Source: Candidatus Fukatsuia endosymbiont of Tuberolachnus salignus
GTDB taxonomy: Bacteria; Pseudomonadota; Gammaproteobacteria; Enterobacterales; Enterobacteriaceae
Length of the DNA stretch: 64,000 bases
Direction of reading: 5' to 3'
Assembly: GCF_964030845.1 (NCBI RefSeq)
Contig: NZ_OZ034983.1
Span: 1,364,001 to 1,428,000 of the forward strand
The notes below the pieces were generated by a model. It had not been told where the DNA came from, searched no databases, and saw nothing but the letters and a program-made list of their open reading frames with translations. Below, in pieces: positions 9,281-17,732 of this stretch. Position 1 is the stretch's first letter; each line of letters begins with the position of its first letter. The position numbers and the translations under genes were made by a program.

Positions 9281-9742
9281 TCATTTGAGCTGATTATATG
9301 CTTTAAGATTCTCAAACATATAAACTGCTAATAATTTATCTGAATTTTTTTCAAATACAAACTCATCCATATACTCACCTTCATGCCTCTCTCCATCACC
9401 TTCTTTCAAAGTAAAAGCTAAATAAAATCTGGCTGCAACACGATCAGTATCCTCTGTGTTGATGAAATATTGCTTAAATTTAGTACTAGCAGAACGAACC
9501 TTTGGTAAAAAATCTTTAAAGAATTCTTGGGCGTTGAATTTACCTTTACCTGTTGAGAAAACGACGGACTCTTTAGTAAAAATTGTAGCGATTTCTTGAT
9601 ACTTTGCTGCTCCCAAACCATTAACGTATTTTTTAACGACTTCCTGACGTTGTTGAGCAAGTTCCTCGGATGTAGTTGCAAATGCAGTATTGGTGAGAGC
9701 GAAAAGTACGATGGCAAGATAAGACATTTTCTTTAGTTTCAT
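9281..9742 (-). CDS. Secreted SnoaL/NTF2-like protein
   Basis: The product has about 153 residues from MKLKKMSY; an in-frame ATG four codons upstream is possible. A Sec signal peptide ends near TNTAFA. The remainder is one compact alpha+beta domain with the conical-barrel pattern of SnoaL/NTF2-like proteins (YQEIATIF…, FNAQEFF…, RFYLAFTL…, YMDEFVFE…LLAVYMFE). Such domains bind small ligands or act as dimer modules. No catalytic residues can be assigned. It stands alone, opposite in direction to the J gene, in the cargo zone after J. Confidence 0.7.
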   Translation of the reverse strand: MKLKKMSYLAIVLFALTNTAFATTSEELAQQRQEVVKKYVNGLGAAKYQEIATIFTKESVVFSTGKGKFNAQEFFKDFLPKVRSASTKFKQYFINTEDTDRVAARFYLAFTLKEGDGERHEGEYMDEFVFEKNSDKLLAVYMFENLKAYNQLK

Positions 9743-10420
9743 AATAGGTTCCATATTAGTAAGTTATCCCTCATTTGCATAGTGATCCATCACTAGATTA
9801 ATGTAATAAGCTACCATCTTGATTGTCAACTGTTACCGTTAGAGCTGATATAAATGGAACGGCAAGGAATGGACAGTAGAAGAAAAAAACTTGCCACCAC
9901 AGCGGGTCAACTGCGAAATGTGTTTATTATTACCACTCACAAACTGACCTTGATTAACTATTCGATTAACAAGCAGCCCTTCACCGACATTCAACACATG
10001 GAATTTATGACCATGTGTGTCGCGTAGGCATCTTGGCTGAAACAGGTAGATTGGTTGCTAGTTACGACCACTTATGGGGATCCCCATCGGTCAGCTGTTA
10101 CACCGTGGAACCATTAAGGCTGGCAGTAGCGATACTAGCCTTAAGCAACAAGCATGGGAAAAAATTTTTTAAAATTTAGTATTAACCTATTTTAATATAT
10201 ATTATTATTCTATTATCTATTCATAATAATTATCATTAAAAAATAAATAATTATCTTAGCAAATTAAAATAGAGTATAAAATACTTTTTGACGATAAATA
10301 AGACGATTTGATACGTACAGAAACGATGAATGTGTTTTTTATACATTAAGCTATTAGCTCATTTTATTGCACGACGCTAATGGATGTTTAACGACCAACA
10401 AAGCATTAAAGGAACGAACC
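9743..10420. other. Gene-poor stretch with possible remnant
   Basis: A 57-codon frame at 9854-10027 and further unbroken-looking but start-less sequence to about 10150 may be the remains of one gene. It has higher GC than the AT-rich stretch from 10150 to 10360. I could not match it to a family. The AT-rich part probably carries the promoter of the gene starting at 10421. Confidence 0.25.
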
Positions 10421-11074
10421 GTGGTAGCACCTGTTTCCTCTGAAGTTACTCACCCCCAATCTCATCAAGACACTCCAAAGTTTCAAAGCTCTCGGATATC
10501 CTTAAGAAAGGGGTCCACTGATCGTTCTTTTTCTCTGTTAGACTTTGCAAGAGAGAAAAAATGGCGTCATGCATTTGGGCATAACGGTGTGGCAAATTTA
10601 CTTAGTGTGAGTAGAACAGCACATCGTGATACTGCTCAAGTTTCGTCTAATATTATTCGCCAGGCACCAACATTTCATCGATCCCCCGCTACAATTTATG
10701 TCCTTCTAGAAAATCAAAGAAAAAGTCTAAAAACATTAGCAATACAACCTTTCAAGATGGAAGAAGAATTATCACACAGTGAATATGCTAGTTGTCGTGC
10801 CTTAGTGGGAAGTCAGGCTCAGGCTCTACTACCCTTGCTGTCTACTTCTGAAAGAGGAAGTCAGCAAGTTGGTACAGAAGAGAAGAAAGTAGTTATTTTT
10901 AAGGCTAAAAATGAAACCGCTTCTATGCCTTTAAGCACTAAACACTGTACTCGGGAAGAAGAGGCACCTCCTGGATGTGTAACCAATAACCCCAAACGGT
11001 CATACCCTCCAGTTAGCCGTCAAGGAGTTGACAACCATGCAGATTTTACTCATCTCCGTCATTACAATCGGTAA
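10421..11074 (+). CDS. Candidate type III secretion effector, unknown fold
   Basis: This 217-residue protein is read from a GTG preceded at good spacing by AAAGGAA; an upstream TTG at 10367 is less likely. The first 40 residues are rich in Ser, Thr, Pro and Gln with few acidic residues, as in type III secretion signals. I recognise no catalytic motif. It lies just upstream of a CesT-type chaperone and a second Ser-rich protein, and near a YopT-like protease. The effector role is inferred from composition and neighbours. Confidence 0.5.
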   Translation: MVAPVSSEVTHPQSHQDTPKFQSSRISLRKGSTDRSFSLLDFAREKKWRHAFGHNGVANLLSVSRTAHRDTAQVSSNIIRQAPTFHRSPATIYVLLENQRKSLKTLAIQPFKMEEELSHSEYASCRALVGSQAQALLPLLSTSERGSQQVGTEEKKVVIFKAKNETASMPLSTKHCTREEEAPPGCVTNNPKRSYPPVSRQGVDNHADFTHLRHYNR

Positions 11075-11227
11075 AAAAATGAGCGCTAAATAAACACTGA
11101 ATGTTATTAATTCTTAGCATCCATTAGTGCTAGAAAATAAAGATAAATATTGCCTCTTTCATCTTCTGGCATTTTGGCTACACATTATCTACTGCCTATT
11201 AATTTATGATGGCATTAATGGTTAACA

Positions 11228-11641
11228 ATGAACCCCGAAAGCAGACTTGATTATCTTAAAGATGTATTACAACTACCCAGCTTAGTGTTTGATGAAGAAG
11301 GCTGTTGCATCGTTACTTTCGATGGTATCCCGATTAATTTTCAAACGATTGATGACCGCTTGGTGATGACAATTTATATCGCTGAATTGCCGGAAAATAC
11401 TGAAGCTGATTTTTTCGCTAAATTACTGGCGGCCAATCTGTATTGGAAATCGACTCAAGGATGTACCCTGGCGTTTGATCCAGAGAGCCGATCACTGGTT
11501 GCTCAGGTCATTGACGATGAAAATAAGGACATTAAAAAAGTATTGGAATCACTGCTAGAAGTGACCGAGGGTTGGCGTACCTATATGGATAACCCTCCCA
11601 TCCCACATAAACGACAAGATATTAGAGGAATAAGATTATGA
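11228..11641 (+). CDS. CesT-type (Tir family) type III secretion chaperone
   Basis: The 137-residue acidic protein has the class I chaperone layout. An N-terminal helix (SRLDYLKDVLQLP) is followed by beta strands (LVFDEEGCCIVTFDGIPINF, then RLVMTIYIAELP), a helix (DFFAKLLAANLYW) and closing strands (CTLAFDPESRSLVAQV). Such dimers bind the N-terminal region of one effector and deliver it to the secretion ATPase. The stop codon overlaps the ATG of the next gene by ATGA, which ties chaperone and client translation together. This makes 11638-12288 the likely client. Confidence 0.75.
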   Translation: MNPESRLDYLKDVLQLPSLVFDEEGCCIVTFDGIPINFQTIDDRLVMTIYIAELPENTEADFFAKLLAANLYWKSTQGCTLAFDPESRSLVAQVIDDENKDIKKVLESLLEVTEGWRTYMDNPPIPHKRQDIRGIRL

Positions 11642-12288
11642 AAACCGGTTCAGCTAGCGAAATAGTAGGTTCTTCTAGCTCGCAGACTACAGAAAGAAGA
11701 AGTGTTGAAAGCAGTGCTAAGACTCGTTTATCTTCAGGCGGTGTTGAGATAAAAGTCAGTCATGATGAAAAAAAGTCATCCTCCAAAGAAAACCTGAAAA
11801 GGGTGATGATAAGAGCTTATAACTTGCCTTTTTCACTACTTACAGCCAAACCTAAAATTAGCTCAGAGCAAGCTAGTAGTAGTGGATACTCTACAAAACA
11901 AACAGTACTCGAAAAGAGAAGTTTGCAAAACACCTCTAAGATACCTAATGTTGCAAACATTCCGCAAGAGACTGCTTATTTAGCTATGTCCCAAGAAAAA
12001 GCACCTTCACAGTTGGAAAAGGGATCCTCAGAATTTCCATATATGGTTGATCATGCCGCTGCAGCAGAATTCTATATAAAAAACGGACATCGTTCTCATA
12101 AATGTTTCCACGAACAACATGGTGTTGGATGTAATGGTCAAGCAAAAGATGTTAAAAAATCTGAAAGCTCTAGTCCACAAATTGAAAATCGCCAAAATAG
12201 TGGAAGAAATGTTTACCCTTGGCCCAAAGGGAACACGTCAGGAATAAAACCAGCTTCACATGCTGTGCCTCCTGGTCAATACGCCTAA
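11638..12288 (+). CDS. Candidate type III effector, chaperone client
   Basis: This 216-residue protein starts at ATG 11638, overlapping the chaperone stop by four bases. The N-terminal 70 residues are very Ser/Thr/Lys-rich (GSASEIVGSSSSQTTERR), as expected for a type III signal plus chaperone-binding region. The C-terminal part contains a Cys/His cluster (about residues 151-167: HRSHKCFHEQHGVGC). No known enzyme motif is visible. It may be complete or shortened, since an IS5-like remnant starts 170 bases downstream. Confidence 0.55.
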   Translation: MKTGSASEIVGSSSSQTTERRSVESSAKTRLSSGGVEIKVSHDEKKSSSKENLKRVMIRAYNLPFSLLTAKPKISSEQASSSGYSTKQTVLEKRSLQNTSKIPNVANIPQETAYLAMSQEKAPSQLEKGSSEFPYMVDHAAAAEFYIKNGHRSHKCFHEQHGVGCNGQAKDVKKSESSSPQIENRQNSGRNVYPWPKGNTSGIKPASHAVPPGQYA

Positions 12289-12457
12289 TTTATTTTCCAT
12301 TTTAAAATAAATTAAAAAGCAGAATATTACATGATTGCTTATTGGCAATCATGTGAGTTCTGAGTAACAACGTGCTACCACTGTATTTTTTACTAGCAGG
12401 TAGATAGTTTGTTGGTAGGAAGCTCTTCTGCAAGAGAAGTCACAACGCTGGATTCAC

Positions 12458-13371
12458 TAGACTTCTTCGGAAACTAGCATTCATGTAGGAATTTTGTTAA
12501 AAATCTCCTGAACAAGGAGCCCCTATGAAATATGAGGGACTCAAGGTACTGGAAGAGGAAAAATTTCGGCGCTTAACCGGAATTAAACGCAGTACATTTG
12601 AAAAGATGATAAAGATATTGAATGAAGCAGATAAGTGTAAGCAAGGAAAAGGAGGTCGGAAACCTAAGCTGTGTTTAGAAGAGCGCTTATTAATGGCCCT
12701 TGAGTATCTACGGGAATATCGCACTTATTTTCCTGTCAGCCAAAGCGATGGGGTGAGTGATAGCACATGCTATGAAACGATTAAATGGATAGAGAATACG
12801 CTAATAAAGCATCCTGATTTTGCCCTACCTGGACACAAAGCTTTATTAAAAAGTGATAGGGAGTATGAGCTCGTTCTTATTGATGCCACAGAAACGCCGA
12901 TTGAACGTCCAAAAAAAATAAAAGCAGTTTTACTCAGGAAAAAAGAAACGACCCACCTTAAAAACCCAAGTGATCGTCGATAAAAAAAGCGACGCAGTCA
13001 TCTGTACAACCATTTACTAATGGGAGGCGCCATGATTTTAGGTTGTTCAAGGAGTCTGGTGTGCGAATACATCCTGAAATCAAAACAGTGACAGATACAG
13101 GTTACCAAGGGCTTGGCAAGATTCATTCAAACTCGGCGTTGCCTAAGAAAAAGACAAAGAAAAATCCTTTAACACAAGAAGATAAACGCAACAATCGTAA
13201 GTTATCAAGCCTGCGTGTATTAAACGAAAATGTCATTGGTATGATTAAACGATTTAAAATTGTATCAGATCGTTATCAAAACAGGCGAAAACGGTTTGGA
13301 TTAAGATTTAATCTGATTGCAGCAATTTATAACATGGAAATTAGATAAATGAGAGTTTCCGAAGAGGTCTA
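12458..13371 (+). mobile_element. IS5-family insertion sequence remnant
   Basis: Inverted ends of 18 bases (TAGACTTCTTCGGAAACT at 12458-12475; its complement with one change at 13354-13371) enclose one broken transposase gene. The element separates the chaperone/effector pair from the YopT-like gene and probably arrived after them. Confidence 0.8.
12525..13348 (+). pseudogene. IS5-family transposase, frameshifted
   Basis: The N-terminal part (12525-12983) has a helix-turn-helix of the Tnp_4 type and the first catalytic Asp in VLIDATETPIERP. The C-terminal part (13043-13348) has the remaining DDE segment (TVTDTGYQGL, then VIGMIKRFK). Between them the frame shifts near an eight-A run at about 12907-12914 and again near 13015. 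The frame around TQVIVDKKSDAVICTT joins the two parts. The enzyme is not made from this copy unless slippage occurs at the A run. Confidence 0.85.
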
Positions 13372-13512
13372 CTGAAGAATAAGCAAGTTGAAAAACAAAG
13401 TAACAGGTTACGTAGATTATGTACTACTAGGTAAAGGATTATCGACTGTTGTAGACAGAACTTTTAGCGTAATACGTTGCTTTGAAGGTGAGCCAGGCAG
13501 CAACGCCTATGG

Positions 13513-14814
13513 TTAGTTTATCGGGCTAAAGGTTTGTACAGTTAAATCAGATAGGTCGTATGTATCATTATGCATAGTAAAGGTCCTGAAAAATTTTTGC
13601 ATATCATTAATAGAACTAAACAAAAATTCTCCAAAATTAGGATCAAAAAATTGAAAAGTGTTGGACTTTATATCAATATACATTCCAACAGCATGAAGTC
13701 CCTTTTCATTATAAGGACGGATTGTAAGGTAATATCTACCATCGCTAATGGGTAGCTCTAATGTTGCTATTGCGTTCTTACCCAATTTTGATTCTAGATC
13801 GTTAATATGGCTAAAACAGTATTTTTTTTCGTCTATTTCATACATTCCATCTATTATATTGTGTTTTATATGTATTTTTTTATCACCTGGATTGCTATTT
13901 CTATTATATCGCTTTAATAAGTTAACTATTTTTTCATTATGATCAGAACAATATTGAACTGCTGATCCAATTATATCTTCTTTTGTAAGGTAAGCTTCTA
14001 GTACCAAATCATGTATTTCTGACTTGTGTAGACTATAATATTGAACTAATGATTCAGTTATTTTTTCATCATTTATAATATTATGTTTATTTACTAATTT
14101 ATTTATGAAACTATCATCTTGGGCTATGATTTTAACAAACTCAACAAATTCTTTATGATTTTTATTAAAAATACTGACTAGCTCTCTAATACTTTCTTTA
14201 TTTTTTATAAAAACATTTTCTTTTGCTAATTCAATTATATCGCTATCATTCTCACCGAAATATTTAATCAATTCAATTAATTTTCTATTGTCTTCAGAAA
14301 AATATCTAAGTTCATATTCATCCTGTGTTTCATTTTTAGTGAATGTAATTAATGTTTTTATATTTAGTTGTGCTATTTTTTTAGCTCCATCTTCTGTTTT
14401 TATAAAATTGAAAAAATTATTTTGCAGCAACGGATCACGCATACCTAACCAAGTCTCCACAAGTGGAGAACACACCCCGCGCGTTGCTAGCTCTAGATTT
14501 TTTAAAGAACGACTAGTAAAATCAGCCTGACAAAATGCCATTTTGTAGAATCCATTATAACGTTCCGCCAGTTTTTTAAGAGAAGCAATAGTTTCTTTAT
14601 CAAGATAATGGCTATTTTCCTGATATTCTGTAATGGATATATCTTGTTGCGGATTTTCTTTCACTTTTTGTATTAAATTTTTTGTAAGTTCCTCCACACT
14701 TTGAGAAACTTCAACAATTCTTTGCAAAGTACTTTTAGAGGTATGATGTTGATTACTTAATACCTTATTTGTTTCTTTTCTGGCTAATGAAAAATTATTG
14801 TCTGTTATTGGCAT
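13513..14814 (-). CDS. YopT-like cysteine protease effector (peptidase C58)
   Basis: The 433-residue protein keeps all three C58 landmarks: Cys115 in RGVCSPLVETWL, His374 in KGLHAVGMYID and Asp391 in FFDPNFGEF. YopT/AvrPphB enzymes are type III effectors that cleave host targets such as prenylated Rho GTPases or kinases. The polar N-terminal 60 residues suit a secretion signal. The gap from Cys to His is about 260 residues, much longer than in YopT, and is filled by Asn/Lys/Ile-rich helical sequence that may be a targeting domain. The gene is AT-rich and faces the chaperone/effector pair. Substrate unknown. Confidence 0.75.
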   Translation of the reverse strand: MPITDNNFSLARKETNKVLSNQHHTSKSTLQRIVEVSQSVEELTKNLIQKVKENPQQDISITEYQENSHYLDKETIASLKKLAERYNGFYKMAFCQADFTSRSLKNLELATRGVCSPLVETWLGMRDPLLQNNFFNFIKTEDGAKKIAQLNIKTLITFTKNETQDEYELRYFSEDNRKLIELIKYFGENDSDIIELAKENVFIKNKESIRELVSIFNKNHKEFVEFVKIIAQDDSFINKLVNKHNIINDEKITESLVQYYSLHKSEIHDLVLEAYLTKEDIIGSAVQYCSDHNEKIVNLLKRYNRNSNPGDKKIHIKHNIIDGMYEIDEKKYCFSHINDLESKLGKNAIATLELPISDGRYYLTIRPYNEKGLHAVGMYIDIKSNTFQFFDPNFGEFLFSSINDMQKFFRTFTMHNDTYDLSDLTVQTFSPIN

Positions 14815-15070
14815 GTTATTTACGATATATACTGTAAATTATCTATGGTTAATTAATTACTGCCTACTATAATAGAGGAGAGAACAAATGATCCTGATAA
14901 GAATATGATGAATAACAATGGCAAAGCCACAATATAATATTAAATTAGTCACGATTAAATTTAATACCATAAATTTTATGGTTAATAATAAGTAGGTTTT
15001 ACTAAATTAATGTGTGTCACGAACATGAACGTAAGTTATGGTGCTGTACTAGAGATAGGACTAGGCCTTC

Positions 15071-15382
15071 TTGAGTCGACTTACAGGAACAGGCTTCACA
15101 CTACCCAGTGCAGTTGCCCTTCTTTGGCAAAATACTACAGTTGTAGTTAAGTCGAAAATCTACAGTTTTTTCGGCATCACCGGTGACACTGCCAGAATGA
15201 TGGTCAGTGCCAATCAGACCATCGCATCATCGCATCATCGCATCATCGCATCATCGCATCATCGGGATATTAAATCCTATTGGAAAAAACCGCCGGTTGG
15301 TATTATTGATGTGAAGGTAAGTCTGTCGATATTGCCTACGCCAGAGGATACAGTCTTGGAGGTTAATTTGAAATCGTTGTGA
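15071..15382 (+). CDS. Doubtful reading frame containing an 8-base tandem repeat
   Basis: This 103-codon frame spans five copies of an 8-base repeat that encode a run of Ser-His-His. Its start is not ATG and I see no good ribosome site. It may be a decayed gene or chance. The C-terminal third (SYWKKPPVGIIDVKV…) looks more protein-like than the rest. Confidence 0.2.
   Translation: MSRLTGTGFTLPSAVALLWQNTTVVVKSKIYSFFGITGDTARMMVSANQTIASSHHRIIASSHHRDIKSYWKKPPVGIIDVKVSLSILPTPEDTVLEVNLKSL
15221..15264 (+). repeat. Short tandem repeat, ATCGCATC x5
   Basis: Five perfect copies of ATCGCATC are followed by a partial copy (ATCG). The unit is not a multiple of three, so gain or loss of one copy would shift any frame running through it. 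Confidence 0.95.
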
Positions 15383-15542
15383 GAATACTCAGACGAGTAC
15401 GAATTTTATATTTTGAACTAAGTGGTAAAAATCTCGGCAAAAATAGTAAGTGAAAAGGGAAACTTTTATGGAGTGAGTCTGGCTGGGAAATCAAAAACGA
15501 AGAGGGGAAGTCTGTGGAAGTGCAATGATAGGGAATTATATT

Positions 15543-15561
15543 ACGTGCCATAAACGTGCCA
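15543..15561 (+). promoter_or_regulatory. Paired ACGTGCCA sites, left of att core
   Basis: Two direct copies of ACGTGCCA separated by three bases lie about 100 bases left of the tRNA-Arg fragment. The same pair with the same spacing lies at 15761-15779 on the other side. The arrangement suggests arm-type integrase binding sites on the two arms of an attP. Confidence 0.45.
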
Positions 15562-15660
15562 CGGCGATTTGAGGGAGACTGATGGTTATTGATGTTTTTT
15601 GATGGTTTGTTATATTGCGAATGCAGTTATTTTGTTTTAAATCAATATATTATAATTTTA

Positions 15661-15713
15661 CCAACGGCCTTCTAAGCCGTAGGTCACAGGTTCGAATCCT
15701 GTAGGGCGCACCA
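15661..15713 (+). other. att core: 3' fragment of tRNA-Arg(UCU)
   Basis: The sequence forms the anticodon arm (stem ACGGC/GCCGT, loop CTTCTAA with anticodon TCT), the variable loop, the T arm (ACAGG TTCGAAT CCTGT) and the acceptor 3' strand with CCA of tRNA-Arg(UCU). The D arm and 5' acceptor strand are absent, so this is not a functional tRNA. It is the segment a phage carries to restore an argU-type target gene. With J of prophage A on the left and int of B on the right, it looks like an internal attP-like site. Confidence 0.85.
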
Positions 15714-15745
15714 AGTAAATCAATAGGTTAGCACCCTTTTTTTTC

Positions 15746-16891
15746 TTACCTATTTTTGCCACGTGCCAGAAACGTGCCATGCATTGTGATCACCTCATCC
15801 AACTTTTTAGCATGTTCCGTTAAATGAGTGGGAGATAAATGAGCATAACGACGCACCATCTCGACACTTTCCCAGCCTCCCATTTCCTGGAGTGCTGACA
15901 GGGGAACACCCGATTGAACCAACCAACTGGCCCAGGTGTGCCGCAAATCATGAAAACGGAAATCACTGATCCCCGCGCGCTTTAAGCCAGTTTGCCACGC
16001 GCGATTATCATCGACTCTAAATTTGGTTATTATCGCCGTGTCTTTCCCCTCACTACCTGGCACTTTTTTTCTCCTGACGAAGACCCAGCGTGAATGTCTC
16101 TCCCGCTGTTCCCGTAGAACAGCACAGGCTGTTTCATTCAGTGCCACCCCTATCGCTTTGCCTGCCTTGGCCTTTTCAGGGGGGATCCAGGCAACCTGTC
16201 TTGCCATATCTATTTGGTCCCACTCTAAATTAATAATATTCGACCGACGTAATCCGGTTGCTAACGCAAACACCACTATCGGCCTGAAATTTTCATGCAT
16301 CACGGCAATCAGACGGTTGGCTTCTTCGTGAGATAACCAGCGAACACGCTTGTCATTCGGCTTGCGGGCTTTCAAATTCAGAGGCTTTTCTAACCATCCC
16401 CATTCATTTGCTGCAATCCGCATCAGACCTCGTATAAAAGAAAGGTATTGGCTACGGGTGGCTTGCGAGGGCGGCTTTTCTTTGAAATCAGGGGTCTCAT
16501 TCCCCTTTTTTAATGACGCTTTCTGGGTTAATTCCCACCGTTGCCGGTGTCGCCGGTTTTTCATGGTTGAAACCACCTCTATCACCTCCTCTTCATTGAT
16601 ACTCGATAGATTTCTTCCTGAAAAATGCAGCAAGAAAAACCCGATTTTCGTTTTATCATCGTCAAGCGATCGCTTATGTTGTTTTTCGTTGATCCACCTT
16701 ACACAAGCCTCCTCAAATGTTTTGTGTGGCATTTCGCCCAGTTTACTCTCTCTCCATGCGTTAGCTTTTAAGCTATCGTACAGCTCCTGTGCTTTCCGCT
16801 TGTCCGTTGTTCCAAGAGATTGCCTAATTCTTTTACCGTCCGGCGTAACGAAATCACAGTGCCACCCACCGTGCCGCATTTTGATTGACAT
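15746..16891 (-). CDS. int: Phage integrase (tyrosine recombinase)
   Basis: The 381-residue lambda-type integrase starts at ATG 16891. It has an N-terminal arm-binding domain (RIRQSLGTTDKRKAQE), a core-binding SAM-like domain, then the catalytic domain. The catalytic domain shows Arg in TGLRRSNIINLEW, the HxxR box in FHDLRHTWASWL and the nucleophile Tyr in MVRRYAHLSP. It would recombine the tRNA-Arg att site, which lies 30 bases beyond its stop. The excisionase-like gene overlaps its 5' end. It looks intact. Confidence 0.95.
   Translation of the reverse strand: MSIKMRHGGWHCDFVTPDGKRIRQSLGTTDKRKAQELYDSLKANAWRESKLGEMPHKTFEEACVRWINEKQHKRSLDDDKTKIGFFLLHFSGRNLSSINEEEVIEVVSTMKNRRHRQRWELTQKASLKKGNETPDFKEKPPSQATRSQYLSFIRGLMRIAANEWGWLEKPLNLKARKPNDKRVRWLSHEEANRLIAVMHENFRPIVVFALATGLRRSNIINLEWDQIDMARQVAWIPPEKAKAGKAIGVALNETACAVLREQRERHSRWVFVRRKKVPGSEGKDTAIITKFRVDDNRAWQTGLKRAGISDFRFHDLRHTWASWLVQSGVPLSALQEMGGWESVEMVRRYAHLSPTHLTEHAKKLDEVITMHGTFLARGKNR
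15761..15779 (+). promoter_or_regulatory. Paired ACGTGCCA sites, right of att core
   Basis: This pair matches 15543-15561 in sequence and spacing and lies inside the last codons of int. It is probably an arm-type integrase site. Confidence 0.45.
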
Positions 16892-17121
16892 ACCCGTTGT
16901 TCCTCATTGTGTGTGCCAGTCGCCTTCACGATTATGTCGTTATTCCTGCGACGGACTGATTCAATACACGCTGTTTTTAATATTCTGTAACCCCCACTTT
17001 TTCCATCGTGGCCTGTCCTGTTACAGGGCAGCCTGCCCGCTCTAATCCACTCTTTTAGCGTGTTTTCACTGAGTTTCATGAATCTGCAGGCTTCTTTCAG
17101 TGTGAAGATTTCTTCACTCAT
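16768..17121 (-). CDS. Excisionase-like winged-helix DNA-binding protein
   Basis: The gene is read from MSEEIFTLKEACRFMKLSEN; the frame is open 15 codons further upstream. The first 50 residues form a MerR/AlpA-type helix-turn-helix with a wing (TLKEWIRAGRLPCNRTG…GGYRIL), as in phage excisionases. The 3' end runs about 120 bases into int in another frame, a common int-xis overlap. Its likely role is bending att DNA to direct excision. The basic C-terminal tail is not recognised. Confidence 0.7.
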   Translation of the reverse strand: MSEEIFTLKEACRFMKLSENTLKEWIRAGRLPCNRTGHDGKSGGYRILKTACIESVRRRNNDIIVKATGTHNEEQRVCQSKCGTVGGTVISLRRTVKELGNLLEQRTSGKHRSCTIA

Positions 17122-17359
17122 CCTGGCTCTCTTCTTATTGGTTAAAAACGTCATCACGCCGTCCACATGGGGGCGTGAGATAAAGTCATTTCAAGCATAA
17201 AAAATAATGACAGGCTCTCTCTGCTAAGAGAAAGCTGTCAGTGATGAAAATAAAGGAAGGGATAATAAATATAAATAAACGCGGATAATAAAAATTATAA
17301 CGCGTTGGGGTTCTTAGAAAACCTATTATTACAACATCATGATGACGGTCAATACCTTG

Positions 17360-17557
17360 TTAATTTTTCAATGTGGCAATAATTGTGTCTTTGGCTATTT
17401 CACCATAGTGGTCGATAAGGTATTGAGCAAAATGAGATGCAGTGATTTTATACTCAGAGTGAGCACTGATAGAAGCGGCAAAGGTGTCAAGTGCTTGGTA
17501 GAGGGTTGCGCCAATATAAATCCTCTCTGACGGTTCTTTCATCACGTCTTGTAACAT
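17360..17557 (-). CDS. Small phage protein, unknown
   Basis: A strong AGGAAG ribosome site precedes the ATG of this 65-residue product. The sequence has a ribbon/short-helix start (SERIYIGATLYQALDTFAASI) and a helical second half. It lies between xis and the IS256-split gene in the leftward early operon. I do not recognise a family. Confidence 0.6.
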   Translation of the reverse strand: MLQDVMKEPSERIYIGATLYQALDTFAASISAHSEYKITASHFAQYLIDHYGEIAKDTIIATLKN

Positions 17558-17732
17558 AACGCTTCCTTTTTTTAGAGATAATATGTAAGTACTCCACTTG
17601 TATTGATAAGACGAAGCCCTACGTTAAACGCATTGTTTTTCGAAGAAGCAATAAAATGGTTTTATGGCAATCGATGTTTAGGCTTTTTTCTCTTCTTGAA
17701 CCAGCTTCTTAATCGGTTAAACCAATTTTTCT

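Larger units (their letters stand above)
1..15713 (+). mobile_element. Prophage A (late half plus cargo zone)
   Basis: The segment holds, in lambdoid late-gene order, minor head protein, scaffold, coat, tail gene J and then a cargo zone that ends at a tRNA-Arg 3' fragment. Its head genes and J are near-identical but not identical to those of prophage B at 44-47 kb and 61-62.6 kb, so these are diverged copies. The left end lies outside the window. The segment between coat and J is deleted. Confidence 0.8.

Noticed and set aside
15221..15264. Short regular repeats as a CRISPR array
   Set aside because: The unit is only 8 bases with no spacers; it is a simple tandem repeat. No cas genes are seen.
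8864..15660. APSE-type toxin cassette (CDT, Shiga-like or YD-repeat)
   Set aside because: None of those protein signatures occurs; the cargo here is effector-, chaperone- and secreted-protein-like.
15661..15713. Functional tRNA-Arg gene
   Set aside because: Only the anticodon arm to the CCA end is present; the D arm and 5' acceptor strand are missing upstream.
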